Of a stretch of DNA of 7,036 bases, positions 1 to 4,914 are shown one piece after another. This DNA comes from JBBIVB01 sp964567515. Lineage in GTDB: Bacteria > Patescibacteriota > Patescibacteriia > Veblenbacterales > UBA10138. The notes below the pieces were generated by a model. The model had not been told where the DNA came from. It was given only the letters and a program-made list of their open reading frames with translations, and did not search any database. A program made the position numbers and the translations under genes. Location of the stretch: positions 1 to 7,036 of the forward strand of contig CAZMMW010000047.1 of NCBI GenBank assembly GCA_964567515.1, written 5' to 3'. The first letter of the stretch is position 1. Every line of letters begins with the position of its first letter.

Positions 1-158
1 TGATTAAATATAGTTTTATTACCTAGTTTTTAGGGAAAAAGTATTTAAGGGCAATCTAACCGACTATTAAAGGGTGTTTGTAGTGAGCGCGGGGCTCTGA
101 ATGAGAAAGGCGAGTTTTCGAGCGCGATTGACGAAGAGTAATTTCCCCCGGCTCTATA
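1..158. other. Gene-free edge with a GC-rich foldable patch
   Basis: No ORF of useful length is seen on either strand. Bases 1-80 are AT-rich. Bases 85-155 are clearly more GC-rich and can fold: CGGGG (90-94) pairs with CCCCG (146-150), CTCT (95-98) with AGAG (135-138), and a local hairpin forms from GAGC (85-88) and GCTC (94-97). The heptamer GAGCGCG occurs twice (85-91 and 120-126). A 31-codon plus-strand ORF from 101 reads straight through the following terminator and is not credible. This could be an intergenic repeat or a small RNA; only the base composition and pairing support that. Confidence 0.4.
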
Positions 159-190
159 AAAAAAATCTGACTAAAGCGTCAGATTTTTTT
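159..190 (-). terminator. Intrinsic terminator after the DUF5666-like gene
   Basis: A perfect 13-bp inverted repeat (159-171 with 178-190) has a 6-base loop and an A/T run on both outer edges, so it can work in both directions. Read on the minus strand it lies about 20 bases after the TAA of the gene at 211-1530, which makes it that gene's terminator. It would also stop plus-strand transcription coming from the left edge. Confidence 0.85.
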
Positions 191-210
191 CTTTAAATTT
201 TATAAAGTAT

Positions 211-1530
211 TTATTCAATCAGATTTTTAAATTTATTGGTAACCACCGATACAGCATTTACTGTCATGGTTTTCTGTACACGATTAGCTACTCCACGGAC
301 GCGGATAAAATCGCCAGGTGCTATTTCAGCCAGGGTGATATTAGTTCCATTTTTGATGATCTTAGCACCAGTTTGTAAGGTCACAGTCCATTGGTTAGTA
401 TTTCCTAAGCGATGACGTTTGCCAGTTAGCGGATTTTTTGCGCCAATTAATTTTACCACTAATTTATTGTTGGTTGTATCAGCGCTTATCACTTCACTTA
501 AAGTTTGCGCCACTCCTAAAGCTTGGATAGACTCGTTTTTAATCATTGCCGCATCTAAATTACCGGTTATTTCATTTAAACGGCCTACTACACGAATTTG
601 GTCGCTTTCCATGAATTCGTTAATTTTTGATCGACCGAGAAAACGGCGGACTAAGTTGGTATTTTGATCTACTTGAATTTTAATTTCCGTACCCGGGGCA
701 CCGATTAAATTATTAACGTCGCCCTTTTCATAAAATTTTGATTCTAAGACTTTCGCGGTAATAAGATAGGGTAGAGTACTAGTATTGTCTGGAACAGAAG
801 TAATTTCTGCCGGTACTACCCACCGCGTAACACGCATAAAAAGCGCCTGATCACGTCGTAGAACTACTATAATTTCTGCTCTCCAGGTTAGTCTATTGGT
901 ATCGCCATCCTCTGCCACCCGGGCGCGAACACGATCATTGATTTGAAAGTCTGTTAAAGTGGCGGGATTTTTAAGACCAGCTACCATTTTAGCATTGGTT
1001 GTATTTAGAGTGTAAACTTGGCCGCTCCATTCCACATCCATTTCATTTTTATCAGCGCGGATAGCTTTGATCCAGCCATTAAGTCCTTTTTGTCTGTTTT
1101 TTAATGAAAGATTTTTAATTTTTAGTGCTTTAAGTTCACCCGAGTTAGTGTCTTGACTCACAATTAGAACTATCTGATCGCCAGCAATCCACTCTGAAAG
1201 ACCAGATGATAGTCCAGAATGGTTAATAATTTTAGTGGCGGCAGTAATTTGGACTGTTTTATCGGCAGTTATTCCATTGCTGGCGGCGCGGACAATAATA
1301 GTTGTTTCTTCAGCCGTAGTGTTACCAATTTCAATCAGAGTGCCAGTGATGGTTTGTATTTTGGTTATTTCACTAGTGGCAGTAGCTGCCTGGGTGGCTG
1401 TTGCCCCAGCTTCGCTAGCAGAAACCTCTGTTAAATCAGTTGCTTCTTCAGCTTTCACTAAATGCGGTATAGTAGTTAGTGTAGATAGCGCCAGCAGTGA
1501 CAGCAAGGTTAAAATAGATATTTTTTTCAT
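211..1530 (-). CDS. Secreted protein with four DUF5666-like beta-barrel modules
   Basis: This 439-residue protein starts with a signal peptide: KK, a hydrophobic stretch at residues 4-22, and a likely cleavage after VKA at 25-27. A low-complexity Ala/Thr/Glu linker follows to about residue 57. The rest is four related beta-rich modules at roughly 58-142, 150-228, 238-335 and 341-432. Each has a pattern of the kind I-x-V, T-K-I, then GDxI(R)V and a closing strand; the clearest copies are AGDQIVLIV (117-125), SDQIRVVGR (309-317) and PGDFIRVRG (405-413). This resembles DUF5666, an OB-like domain common in exported proteins of candidate-phyla bacteria; its function is unknown and I propose none. 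No catalytic motif is visible. The ATG at 1530 is chosen because the signal peptide begins there; no Shine-Dalgarno site precedes it. The gene is monocistronic, with its own terminator at 159-190. The DUF5666 assignment is from pattern recognition, not a search. Confidence 0.85.
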   Translation of the reverse strand: MKKISILTLLSLLALSTLTTIPHLVKAEEATDLTEVSASEAGATATQAATATSEITKIQTITGTLIEIGNTTAEETTIIVRAASNGITADKTVQITAATKIINHSGLSSGLSEWIAGDQIVLIVSQDTNSGELKALKIKNLSLKNRQKGLNGWIKAIRADKNEMDVEWSGQVYTLNTTNAKMVAGLKNPATLTDFQINDRVRARVAEDGDTNRLTWRAEIIVVLRRDQALFMRVTRWVVPAEITSVPDNTSTLPYLITAKVLESKFYEKGDVNNLIGAPGTEIKIQVDQNTNLVRRFLGRSKINEFMESDQIRVVGRLNEITGNLDAAMIKNESIQALGVAQTLSEVISADTTNNKLVVKLIGAKNPLTGKRHRLGNTNQWTVTLQTGAKIIKNGTNITLAEIAPGDFIRVRGVANRVQKTMTVNAVSVVTNKFKNLIE

Positions 1531-1601
1531 AGATTTTTAATGGTTAATTATTAGATAAATTGGATAAAAGATAATCATTTAAGGATTTTAGTGTTCCGCT
1601 T

Positions 1602-1622
1602 TTATTATAACGTTATTATAAC
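1602..1622 (-). promoter_or_regulatory. Tandem -10-like elements upstream of the DUF5666-like gene
   Basis: The 10-mer TTATTATAAC occurs twice with one base between (1602-1611 and 1613-1622). On the minus strand each copy contains a perfect TATAAT (1604-1609 and 1615-1620), 11 bases or about one helical turn apart. They lie 75-90 bases upstream of the ATG at 1530. Neither has a good -35 hexamer at 16-18 bases. They may be alternative -10 boxes or a repeated regulator site. Confidence 0.45.
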
Positions 1623-1640
1623 ATCTTTTTTACTAATTTT

Positions 1641-1675
1641 TAAATAAAAAGCCCTTGAAATTATCGCTGGGCCTT
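1641..1675 (-). terminator. Intrinsic terminator of the small acidic protein gene
   Basis: On the minus strand AAGGCCC (1675-1669) pairs with GGGCTT (1654-1649), with one bulged G and a 14-base loop, followed by a T-rich tract (TTTTTATTTA, 1650-1641). It begins 23 bases after the stop codon at 1698-1700. The stem is short, so termination may be leaky into the downstream gene. Confidence 0.6.
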
Positions 1676-1697
1676 ATGCTTAATTGGTTTCATGTAG

Positions 1698-1943
1698 TTA
1701 GTTTTGTTTTTTATCCAGAGGAGGTTCTTCTTCTGTTCTGTCTTTTAATAAATGCTCTTGGGCAAAATGTTCAGGACCGCCGTGTGTAACGTAATGTTCA
1801 GCTGCTTCTTCTGCGGTTGGCGGATGACCTAATTCTTGGCCAGCAAAATATTTATTATCAGCTCCTAGTATCTCATCTTTTTGTAGTTCTTGATATTCTT
1901 TTAAAGATAAAGGATTTTTCTTTATGTCTTCTTTCTCTGTCAT
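1698..1943 (-). CDS. Small acidic protein of unknown function
   Basis: This is an 81-residue protein rich in Glu, Asp, Lys and Gln with no signal peptide or membrane segment, so probably cytosolic. The frame can be extended to a TTG at 1958, but the ATG at 1943 is preferred because GGAG (1956-1953) sits 9 bases ahead of it and the TTG lies on top of that ribosome site. The most distinctive part is residues 32-64: YFAGQELGHPPT, then EEAAEHYVTHGG, then EHFAQEH, which looks like a short helical motif rich in His and Glu. The C-terminal 15 residues are charged and probably disordered. I do not recognise the family. The gene stands alone, with its own palindrome-bearing promoter and its own terminator, which suggests a separately regulated product. 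Confidence 0.75.
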   Translation of the reverse strand: MTEKEDIKKNPLSLKEYQELQKDEILGADNKYFAGQELGHPPTAEEAAEHYVTHGGPEHFAQEHLLKDRTEEEPPLDKKQN

Positions 1944-1980
1944 ACAGAATTTCTCCAAGTAAATTTTTGATACATTTTAA

Positions 1981-2024
1981 ATTATATCCTTAGTAAGGAT
2001 ATAGAAAATATTTATATAAGTCAA
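1981..2024 (-). promoter_or_regulatory. Promoter region of the small acidic protein gene
   Basis: Two readings are possible on the minus strand. A perfect TATAAT (1986-1981) would start transcription about 30 bases before the ATG but lacks a good -35. Alternatively TTGACT (2024-2019) with a 17-base spacer gives TATCCT (2001-1996) as -10. In both readings the 21-bp palindrome at 1983-2003 overlaps the core promoter. Confidence 0.5.
1983..2003. promoter_or_regulatory. Perfect 21-bp palindrome, candidate operator
   Basis: The half-site TATATCCTTA (1983-1992) is followed by a single central G and its exact reverse complement (1994-2003). A one-base centre cannot form a useful RNA hairpin loop without opening part of the stem, and no T-tract follows in the minus direction, so a protein-binding dyad is the better reading. 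Its place on top of the candidate -10 sequences suggests repression of the gene at 1698-1943. The binding protein is not identifiable from this window. Confidence 0.55.
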
Positions 2025-2075
2025 GAAAAATTTTATTATTCATATTTAATATCAAGAGTTGAATAAAATATAAAA

Positions 2076-2116
2076 TAACCCCTTGGTTAGTTTTTATATT
2101 ACTAACTAAGGGGTTA
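2076..2116 (-). terminator. Intrinsic terminator of the surface-protein operon
   Basis: A 15-bp stem (2076-2090 with 2102-2116, one G-U pair) has an 11-base loop and T-rich flanks on both sides. In the minus direction it ends the operon that includes the GH16-like gene. Its first three bases (2116-2114) are the TAA that closes the GH16 frame beyond the TGA at 2195. The terminator thus directly abuts the longer version of the ORF and lies about 80 bases from the shorter one. Confidence 0.85.
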
Positions 2117-2194
2117 GAATTTTTGATTAAAGGTAAATTTTTTGATGATTATTTCGTCGCCAAGGCCAGTTTTCGGGCTGGCGCCTTGAAATAA
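2114..2194 (-). pseudogene. Cut-off C-terminal tail of the GH16-like protein
   Basis: Past the TGA at 2197-2195 the same frame stays open for 26 codons and then ends at TAA (2116-2114). The conceptual tail begins LFQGASPKTGLGDE and continues with IIIKKFTF. From memory, GH16 proteins of this type end in a segment like RxNLWLFxG, then a Gly/Asp-rich turn, then a VVIKxFxF strand. The present gene reads RFNL, stop, LFQG, so the TGA falls exactly where the family has Trp (TGG to TGA). The tail would complete the beta-sandwich. The missing piece is the family comparison, which I could not run. Confidence 0.7.
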
Positions 2195-2197
2195 TCA
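2146..2197 (-). other. Stem-loop that starts at the UGA codon
   Basis: On the minus strand TGATTATTTC (2197-2188) pairs perfectly with GAAATAATCA (2155-2146). Inside, GCCAG and CTGGC pair around an 8-base loop, with AAG/CTT extending the inner stem past a bulge. The stop codon forms the first three pairs of the outer stem. No T-tract follows, so it is not a typical terminator. It could affect termination or readthrough at the UGA, or it may be chance, since both arms are coding sequence. Confidence 0.5.
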
Positions 2198-3181
2198 AAG
2201 ATTAAACCGCATTCTTTCTTGACCAGGCTGAGGAATATCGTTACCTTTATATGTCCAATTTTGAATAATATCGCTTTCAGTGGGTTGAGCGGTTAAACCA
2301 CGCCAACTTAGGAAAGTAATACTGTCCGCATACCAAGAAAATTGGTGAGTAGAGGTAGTTAGAGCTGGTATTTGAAAACGGTGAATATTGTTACTGCGAT
2401 ACCAAGGTTGAACAACGTACTGTAGATTATTAGGAGCAGCTAACGCTCGAGAAAATTCAATATCTACTTCGTTTTCATCGTTTTGGTAAATAAAACCAGC
2501 GAAAACAGTCTGATAATCCAGAGGGGCTACCCTACTTATTAGTTGGAATTGATATCGTCCATAAACCAGAGAATGATCCAAGAATACTTCAGCGCAGTAC
2601 CAACGATTAAAACGGTTTATAATTTTGAGATGTAACCCCAAATCATCCACTTTAACATTGCTAGTGTCGGCTGAAAAATAATTTGGTCCTGGTCCAGCCA
2701 GATTTGCTTCTTTTACTTTCCAGGTATAACCAGAGAAAGTGATAGTACGATCTGGTAATTTGGTCGGATATTCATCCCAAGCTAGAACACTTGTAGCGTT
2801 ACTCGGATGCTCCTGTCTAATATCTCCTGGTTGGTAAGATTTATCTACCAATAGAGTCACTAAACGTGACCAGGGATGAGTGTAATTACTCCATTTGCCA
2901 TTACGATCGATAGTAGTATATGGTTTATCAATCCATAGTTGTATATACCATTGATCAGTTTTAGCCCAAAGAACCACCCGTGCCTTAGCCGTGTCTATAT
3001 TATTAGCAGTACCAGCGACAAAATTAGATTTAATTTCGCTAATAGTAATTTGTGCTGGTTGGTTAAGGTCGCCGACAAGAGCGTCTGGGGTTGGTTCAGT
3101 GCTTTTGTGGTAGGATAATAACATTATTAAACCTAAGATACTTATTATCCACCACAACTGCATGTTGATAATCTTTTTCAT
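2195..3181 (-). CDS. GH16-like exported protein with N-terminal module, ends early at TGA
   Basis: This 328-residue product has a signal peptide or signal anchor (hydrophobic residues 8-23, no lipobox Cys). A beta-rich module at about 36-140 is shared with the upstream gene (AKTDQWYIQ, WIDKP, THPWS, HPS, LAWDEY). A concanavalin-A-like GH16-type domain runs from about 146 to the end. The motif ENEVDIEFSR (236-245) matches the GH16 pattern ExDxE, which makes Glu238, Asp240 and Glu242 the probable nucleophile, helper and acid/base. Other family-like stretches are GPGPNYFS (163-170), RWYCAEV (193-199) and YVVQPWY (255-261). GH16 enzymes cut or rearrange beta-1,3/1,4-glucans and galactans; the substrate cannot be read here. 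The start at 3181 has GGAG 8 bases upstream and lies 13 bases after the previous stop. The ORF ends at TGA, but the frame probably once ran to 2114 (355 residues), so the last strand is missing unless the UGA is read through. Activity of the truncated form is uncertain. Confidence 0.8.
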   Translation of the reverse strand: MKKIINMQLWWIISILGLIMLLSYHKSTEPTPDALVGDLNQPAQITISEIKSNFVAGTANNIDTAKARVVLWAKTDQWYIQLWIDKPYTTIDRNGKWSNYTHPWSRLVTLLVDKSYQPGDIRQEHPSNATSVLAWDEYPTKLPDRTITFSGYTWKVKEANLAGPGPNYFSADTSNVKVDDLGLHLKIINRFNRWYCAEVFLDHSLVYGRYQFQLISRVAPLDYQTVFAGFIYQNDENEVDIEFSRALAAPNNLQYVVQPWYRSNNIHRFQIPALTTSTHQFSWYADSITFLSWRGLTAQPTESDIIQNWTYKGNDIPQPGQERMRFNL

Positions 3182-3194
3182 TTTGTTACTCCTT

Positions 3195-3563
3195 TTATTT
3201 TGAATATTGAGTCCAGGCTATCACGCCGGGATTCGAAGATGGATGTTGATATCTAATAGAACCAGGCACATAAGTAGAGTCTATCAATAAAGCCGCCATG
3301 GTATTCCAAGAGTGTGTGCTATTGCCCCATTGGCCACTATTGCCGCAAATAGGTGCAAAAGGATTATCAATCCAGGGTTGTACATACCAGCGATCAGTTT
3401 TGGCCCAGATTACTACCTTAGTTTTTTTGGGATCAATATTATTAGTAGTGCCATTAAGTTGGCCGTAGGAAGTAAAAATGATATTAATCTCAGCTGGTTT
3501 TTGTAAATTGCCGATAACAAACAAACCAAGACAAAGGGCTTTAAGTTTAGCATCAATTATCAC
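3195..3563 (-). CDS. Frameshifted 3' part: beta-rich module paralogous to the GH16 N-terminus
   Basis: This frame gives 122 residues, but its only early start is a GTG (3563-3561) inside the second copy of a 10-bp duplication. There is no ribosome site before it and no signal peptide. From residue 16 it aligns with residues 36-140 of the GH16-like protein: IGNLQKPAEI against VGDLNQPAQI, then shared NNID, AKTDxWYxQ, WIDxP, THxW, HPS and AW. Similar modules, as I recall them, follow PEGA domains in bacterial surface proteins. I read this as the downstream half of one gene whose upstream half is at 3553-3867, not as an independent gene. Re-initiation at the GTG after the overlapping TGA (11-base overlap) is possible but would yield a protein that is not exported. 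The ORF ends in TAA just before the GGAG of the next gene. Confidence 0.7.
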   Translation of the reverse strand: MIIDAKLKALCLGLFVIGNLQKPAEINIIFTSYGQLNGTTNNIDPKKTKVVIWAKTDRWYVQPWIDNPFAPICGNSGQWGNSTHSWNTMAALLIDSTYVPGSIRYQHPSSNPGVIAWTQYSK

Positions 3564-3867
3564 AACTTATCACAACTGAATTTTCAGAAACATTTCGATG
3601 TCCTTTCCAGTCATCATAACCAACTAGGGTGAGCTTGATTTTATAACTACCCTCTTTAACCTCATGGAGTGTAGCGGGGGTGGCTTTGCCGGTAGAGATA
3701 TCATCAAGAAATATATCTGCGCCACTAGGCGTAGATGTGATTGTTATAGTGCCAGTTGATGAAGTAGAAACATTCTTTTTACATGACCCGGCAGAGAGTA
3801 GTGCGAAAAGCACCAAGAATAAAAATATCGCCATCCTCAATATCGTATATCTAACTTGTTGTTGCAT
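3553..3867 (-). CDS. PEGA-domain lipoprotein, 5' part of split gene
   Basis: This frame encodes 104 residues. A hydrophobic signal (residues 9-24) leads to SAGSC with Cys29 as the likely lipidation site; the box is imperfect, with Ala at -3. A Ser/Thr linker follows, then a PEGA domain: GTITITSTPSGADIFLDD (39-56), TGKATPATLHEVKEG (59-73) and YKIKLTLVGYDDW (75-87). PEGA domains are small beta-sandwich modules found in surface proteins. The ATG at 3867 is well supported by AGAAGGAG 7 bases upstream. It is the first gene of a minus-strand operon leading to the GH16-like gene. The last four residues (SCDN) are frameshift product created by the tandem 10-mer. Even so, the lipoprotein with most of its PEGA domain could still be made and anchored. 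Confidence 0.8.
   Translation of the reverse strand: MQQQVRYTILRMAIFLFLVLFALLSAGSCKKNVSTSSTGTITITSTPSGADIFLDDISTGKATPATLHEVKEGSYKIKLTLVGYDDWKGHRNVSENSVVISCDN
3557..3576. repeat. Perfect tandem 10-bp duplication causing a frameshift
   Basis: TTATCACAAC occurs twice in direct contact (3557-3566 and 3567-3576). On the minus strand it reads GTTGTGATAA twice. With two copies the upstream frame meets a TGA at 3555-3553; with one copy the frame continues into the downstream module. Short tandem repeats like this change copy number by replication slippage. Confidence 0.95.
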
Positions 3868-3939
3868 GACAGAACTCCTTCTTTTGTTAATGTTTTGTTA
3901 AATTGTAGTATCAATTTTATAATTAATTTTTTGTTTTTT

Positions 3940-3968
3940 GCCTTAATACCAATACTTAGTTTTGTCAA
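3940..3968 (-). promoter_or_regulatory. Possible promoter of the surface-protein operon
   Basis: On the minus strand there is a perfect TTGACA (3968-3963), but the matching -10 is weak: TAAGGC at a 17-base spacing, or TATTAA (3948-3943) after TG at a short 14-base spacing. It lies about 75-100 bases before the ATG at 3867, within the AT-rich divergent region shared with the cupin gene. Confidence 0.35.
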
Positions 3969-4012
3969 TCATAGTTATAAACATCCTATTTTATTATTTT
4001 TGTTTTTATTGT

Positions 4013-4018
4013 TATAAT
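4013..4018 (+). promoter_or_regulatory. -10 box of the cupin gene
   Basis: A perfect TATAAT lies about 50 bases before the ATG at 4067. The region where a -35 should be is T-rich without a clear TTGACA. The start would be near 4025, giving a leader of about 40 bases. Confidence 0.45.
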
Positions 4019-4066
4019 ATGAGAGCTAGTAAGTAACTAATATTTTAACAATTAAATTATAAATAT

Positions 4067-4465
4067 ATGAAAGGATATAAAGATAACATTGAAAAATTAA
4101 CTTTAGCTAATAATAATTTTCGTCAAGTTCTTTATACTGGTAAACATAGCCAACTGGTTTTGATGTCGTTAAAACCAGGCGAGGAGATTGGCATGGAGGT
4201 ACATCTTGATAATGATCAATTTTTCCGTTTCGAGGCAGGTAAAGGGCAAGTGATTATTGATAGCCAGCAATACGAAGTAGTTGATGGCGATGCGGTGGTG
4301 GTCCCAGCTGGAGCTCAACATAACGTAGTCAATGTTTCCGACAGTGAAGAATTAAAGCTCTATACTATTTATTCGCCAGCGCATCATAAAGATGGTATTG
4401 TGCGGGCCTCTAAACAAGAGGCTTTGGTTCAAGAGGCTGAGTTTGATGGCCAGACGACAGAATAG
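4067..4465 (+). CDS. Single-domain cupin protein
   Basis: This 132-residue cytosolic protein has one conserved cupin beta-barrel. Motif 1 is seen as PGEEIGMEVHLDNDQFFRFEAGKG, written here in parts: PGEEIGMEVH (37-46), then DNDQFF (48-53) and FEAGKG (55-60). Motif 2 is GDAVVVPAG (74-82) followed by QHNVVN (84-89). His46 and His85 are probable metal ligands, with Gln51 and Glu56 as further candidates; the second His of the usual HxH is Asp48. The C-terminal segment YSPAHHKDG (102-110) is typical of a subgroup I remember as widespread and well conserved in bacteria and archaea. Cupins of this size bind a metal and may be small-molecule isomerases, dioxygenases or sensors; the substrate is unknown. 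No Shine-Dalgarno site precedes the ATG, but homology-like sequence begins right at MKGY. It is monocistronic with its own -10 box and a strong terminator. Confidence 0.9.
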   Translation: MKGYKDNIEKLTLANNNFRQVLYTGKHSQLVLMSLKPGEEIGMEVHLDNDQFFRFEAGKGQVIIDSQQYEVVDGDAVVVPAGAQHNVVNVSDSEELKLYTIYSPAHHKDGIVRASKQEALVQEAEFDGQTTE

Positions 4466-4488
4466 GTGGTTAATATTTCAAACAAGAG

Positions 4489-4520
4489 AAAGCCCATTGT
4501 TTTATGACAATGGGCTTTTC
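4489..4520 (+). terminator. Shared terminator between cupin and 58-residue protein genes
   Basis: AAAGCCCATTGT (4489-4500) pairs perfectly with 4507-4518 around a 6-base loop, followed by TTTT. It lies 23 bases after the cupin stop. On the minus strand it lies just past the stop of the converging small gene (4523-4525) and is followed by a weaker T-rich run, so it can serve both. Confidence 0.9.
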
Positions 4521-4522
4521 AA

Positions 4523-4699
4523 TTATTGAACTGCTATGTTATTGATAGCAGAGTCGAGTAAGGCGCTTAAGAAGTGTAGCATTTTAATAGCTACCTCGAC
4601 TACTGCTTGTAGCAGTTCAGGAAGGAACCAATTCAACACCACCAAGGCCAGGGTTAGTGCTAAGGCTCCCGTGAATGCTCGATACATAGTTTTGAGCAT
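4523..4699 (-). CDS. 58-residue hydrophobic membrane peptide
   Basis: An ATG at 4699 opens a 58-residue ORF ending in TAA just inside the shared terminator. Residues 8-26 (AFTGALALTLALVVLNWFL) form a transmembrane helix after a short positive N-terminus (Lys3, Arg7), so the N-terminus is probably cytosolic. After Pro27 an amphipathic helix runs to the end (ELLQAVVEVAIK, MLHFLSALLDSAI) with few charges, which suggests membrane-surface contact or oligomerisation. A second ATG (Met5, 4687) is an alternative start. No Shine-Dalgarno site lies directly before either. I do not recognise a family; small type I toxins, signalling peptides and subunits of membrane complexes have similar shapes. Support comes from the coding-like composition, the flanking terminator and the promoter with a structured leader. 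Its promoter faces away from the sigma-factor gene. Confidence 0.65.
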   Translation of the reverse strand: MLKTMYRAFTGALALTLALVVLNWFLPELLQAVVEVAIKMLHFLSALLDSAINNIAVQ

Positions 4700-4850
4700 T
4701 AATGATTAACGGAAGGCGCACAAATGGCGCGGGCGACTAACTCCGCTAGTGATGCAGTCGGCGTTTTCCTCCTTTTTACGCCATCCTTCCCAAGGTTACT
4801 GATTTGTCAAAATCAGCAGACTTGGGAAGGAATTGTTTGTTAAGGAGCTT
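4700..4850 (-). promoter_or_regulatory. Strongly folded 5' leader or small RNA
   Basis: Between the predicted transcription start near 4847 and the ATG at 4699 there are several helices. P1: an 11-bp stem (4784-4794 with 4821-4831), a symmetric 4x4 internal loop, then a 7-bp stem (4799-4805 with 4810-4816). P2: GGCGT/ACGCC (4760-4764 with 4778-4782), whose loop on the minus strand shows AAAGGAGG. P3: CGACT/AGTCG (4734-4738 with 4756-4760), sharing base 4760 with P2. P4: GCGC/GCGC (4716-4719 with 4727-4730). CCTTCC on the minus strand at 4716-4711 could compete for the P1 arm. This looks like a cis-regulatory leader or independent RNA; it matches no riboswitch class I can recognise. Confidence 0.5.
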
Positions 4851-4853
4851 TAT

Positions 4854-4882
4854 ACTTTAGCCGGAGATTATATTTTTGTCAA
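4854..4882 (-). promoter_or_regulatory. Promoter driving the structured leader and 58-residue peptide
   Basis: On the minus strand a perfect TTGACA (4882-4877) is followed after 17 bases by TAAAGT (4859-4854, four of six matches to TATAAT). Transcription would start near 4847, giving a leader of about 150 bases before the ATG at 4699. Confidence 0.55.
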
Positions 4883-4914
4883 TAGTTTGTAGTTTCATAA
4901 TGAATTATTTACAG

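Larger units (their letters stand above)
3195..3867 (-). pseudogene. PEGA-plus-module lipoprotein gene split by a 10-bp duplication
   Basis: Removing one copy of the tandem 10-mer at 3557-3576 joins the two frames into a single ORF of 663 bases (220 residues): lipoprotein signal (1-29), PEGA domain (about 39-104) and beta-rich module (about 114-220). The join reads SENSVVIIDAKLKAL, a plausible last PEGA strand, whereas the present upstream frame ends abruptly with SCDN. A 10-base insertion shifts frame by +1. Both halves still look constrained, so the event is recent, reversible or an assembly error. Confidence 0.75.

Noticed and set aside
1944..1958. TTG start five codons upstream for the small acidic protein
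   Set aside because: The GGAG ribosome site lies inside that extension and is correctly spaced for the ATG at 1943.
2195..3867. UGA recoded as Gly or Trp across the genome
   Set aside because: The long intact genes contain no in-frame TGA and use TGG freely for Trp, so a recoded genome would be very unlikely.
4724..4843. 39-codon plus-strand ORF with GGAAGG seven bases before its ATG
   Set aside because: It runs through the P1 and P2 helices antisense to the leader, ends in a non-natural-looking sequence (QQTWEGIVC), and its ribosome-site-like GGAAGG is explained by the leader's pairing.
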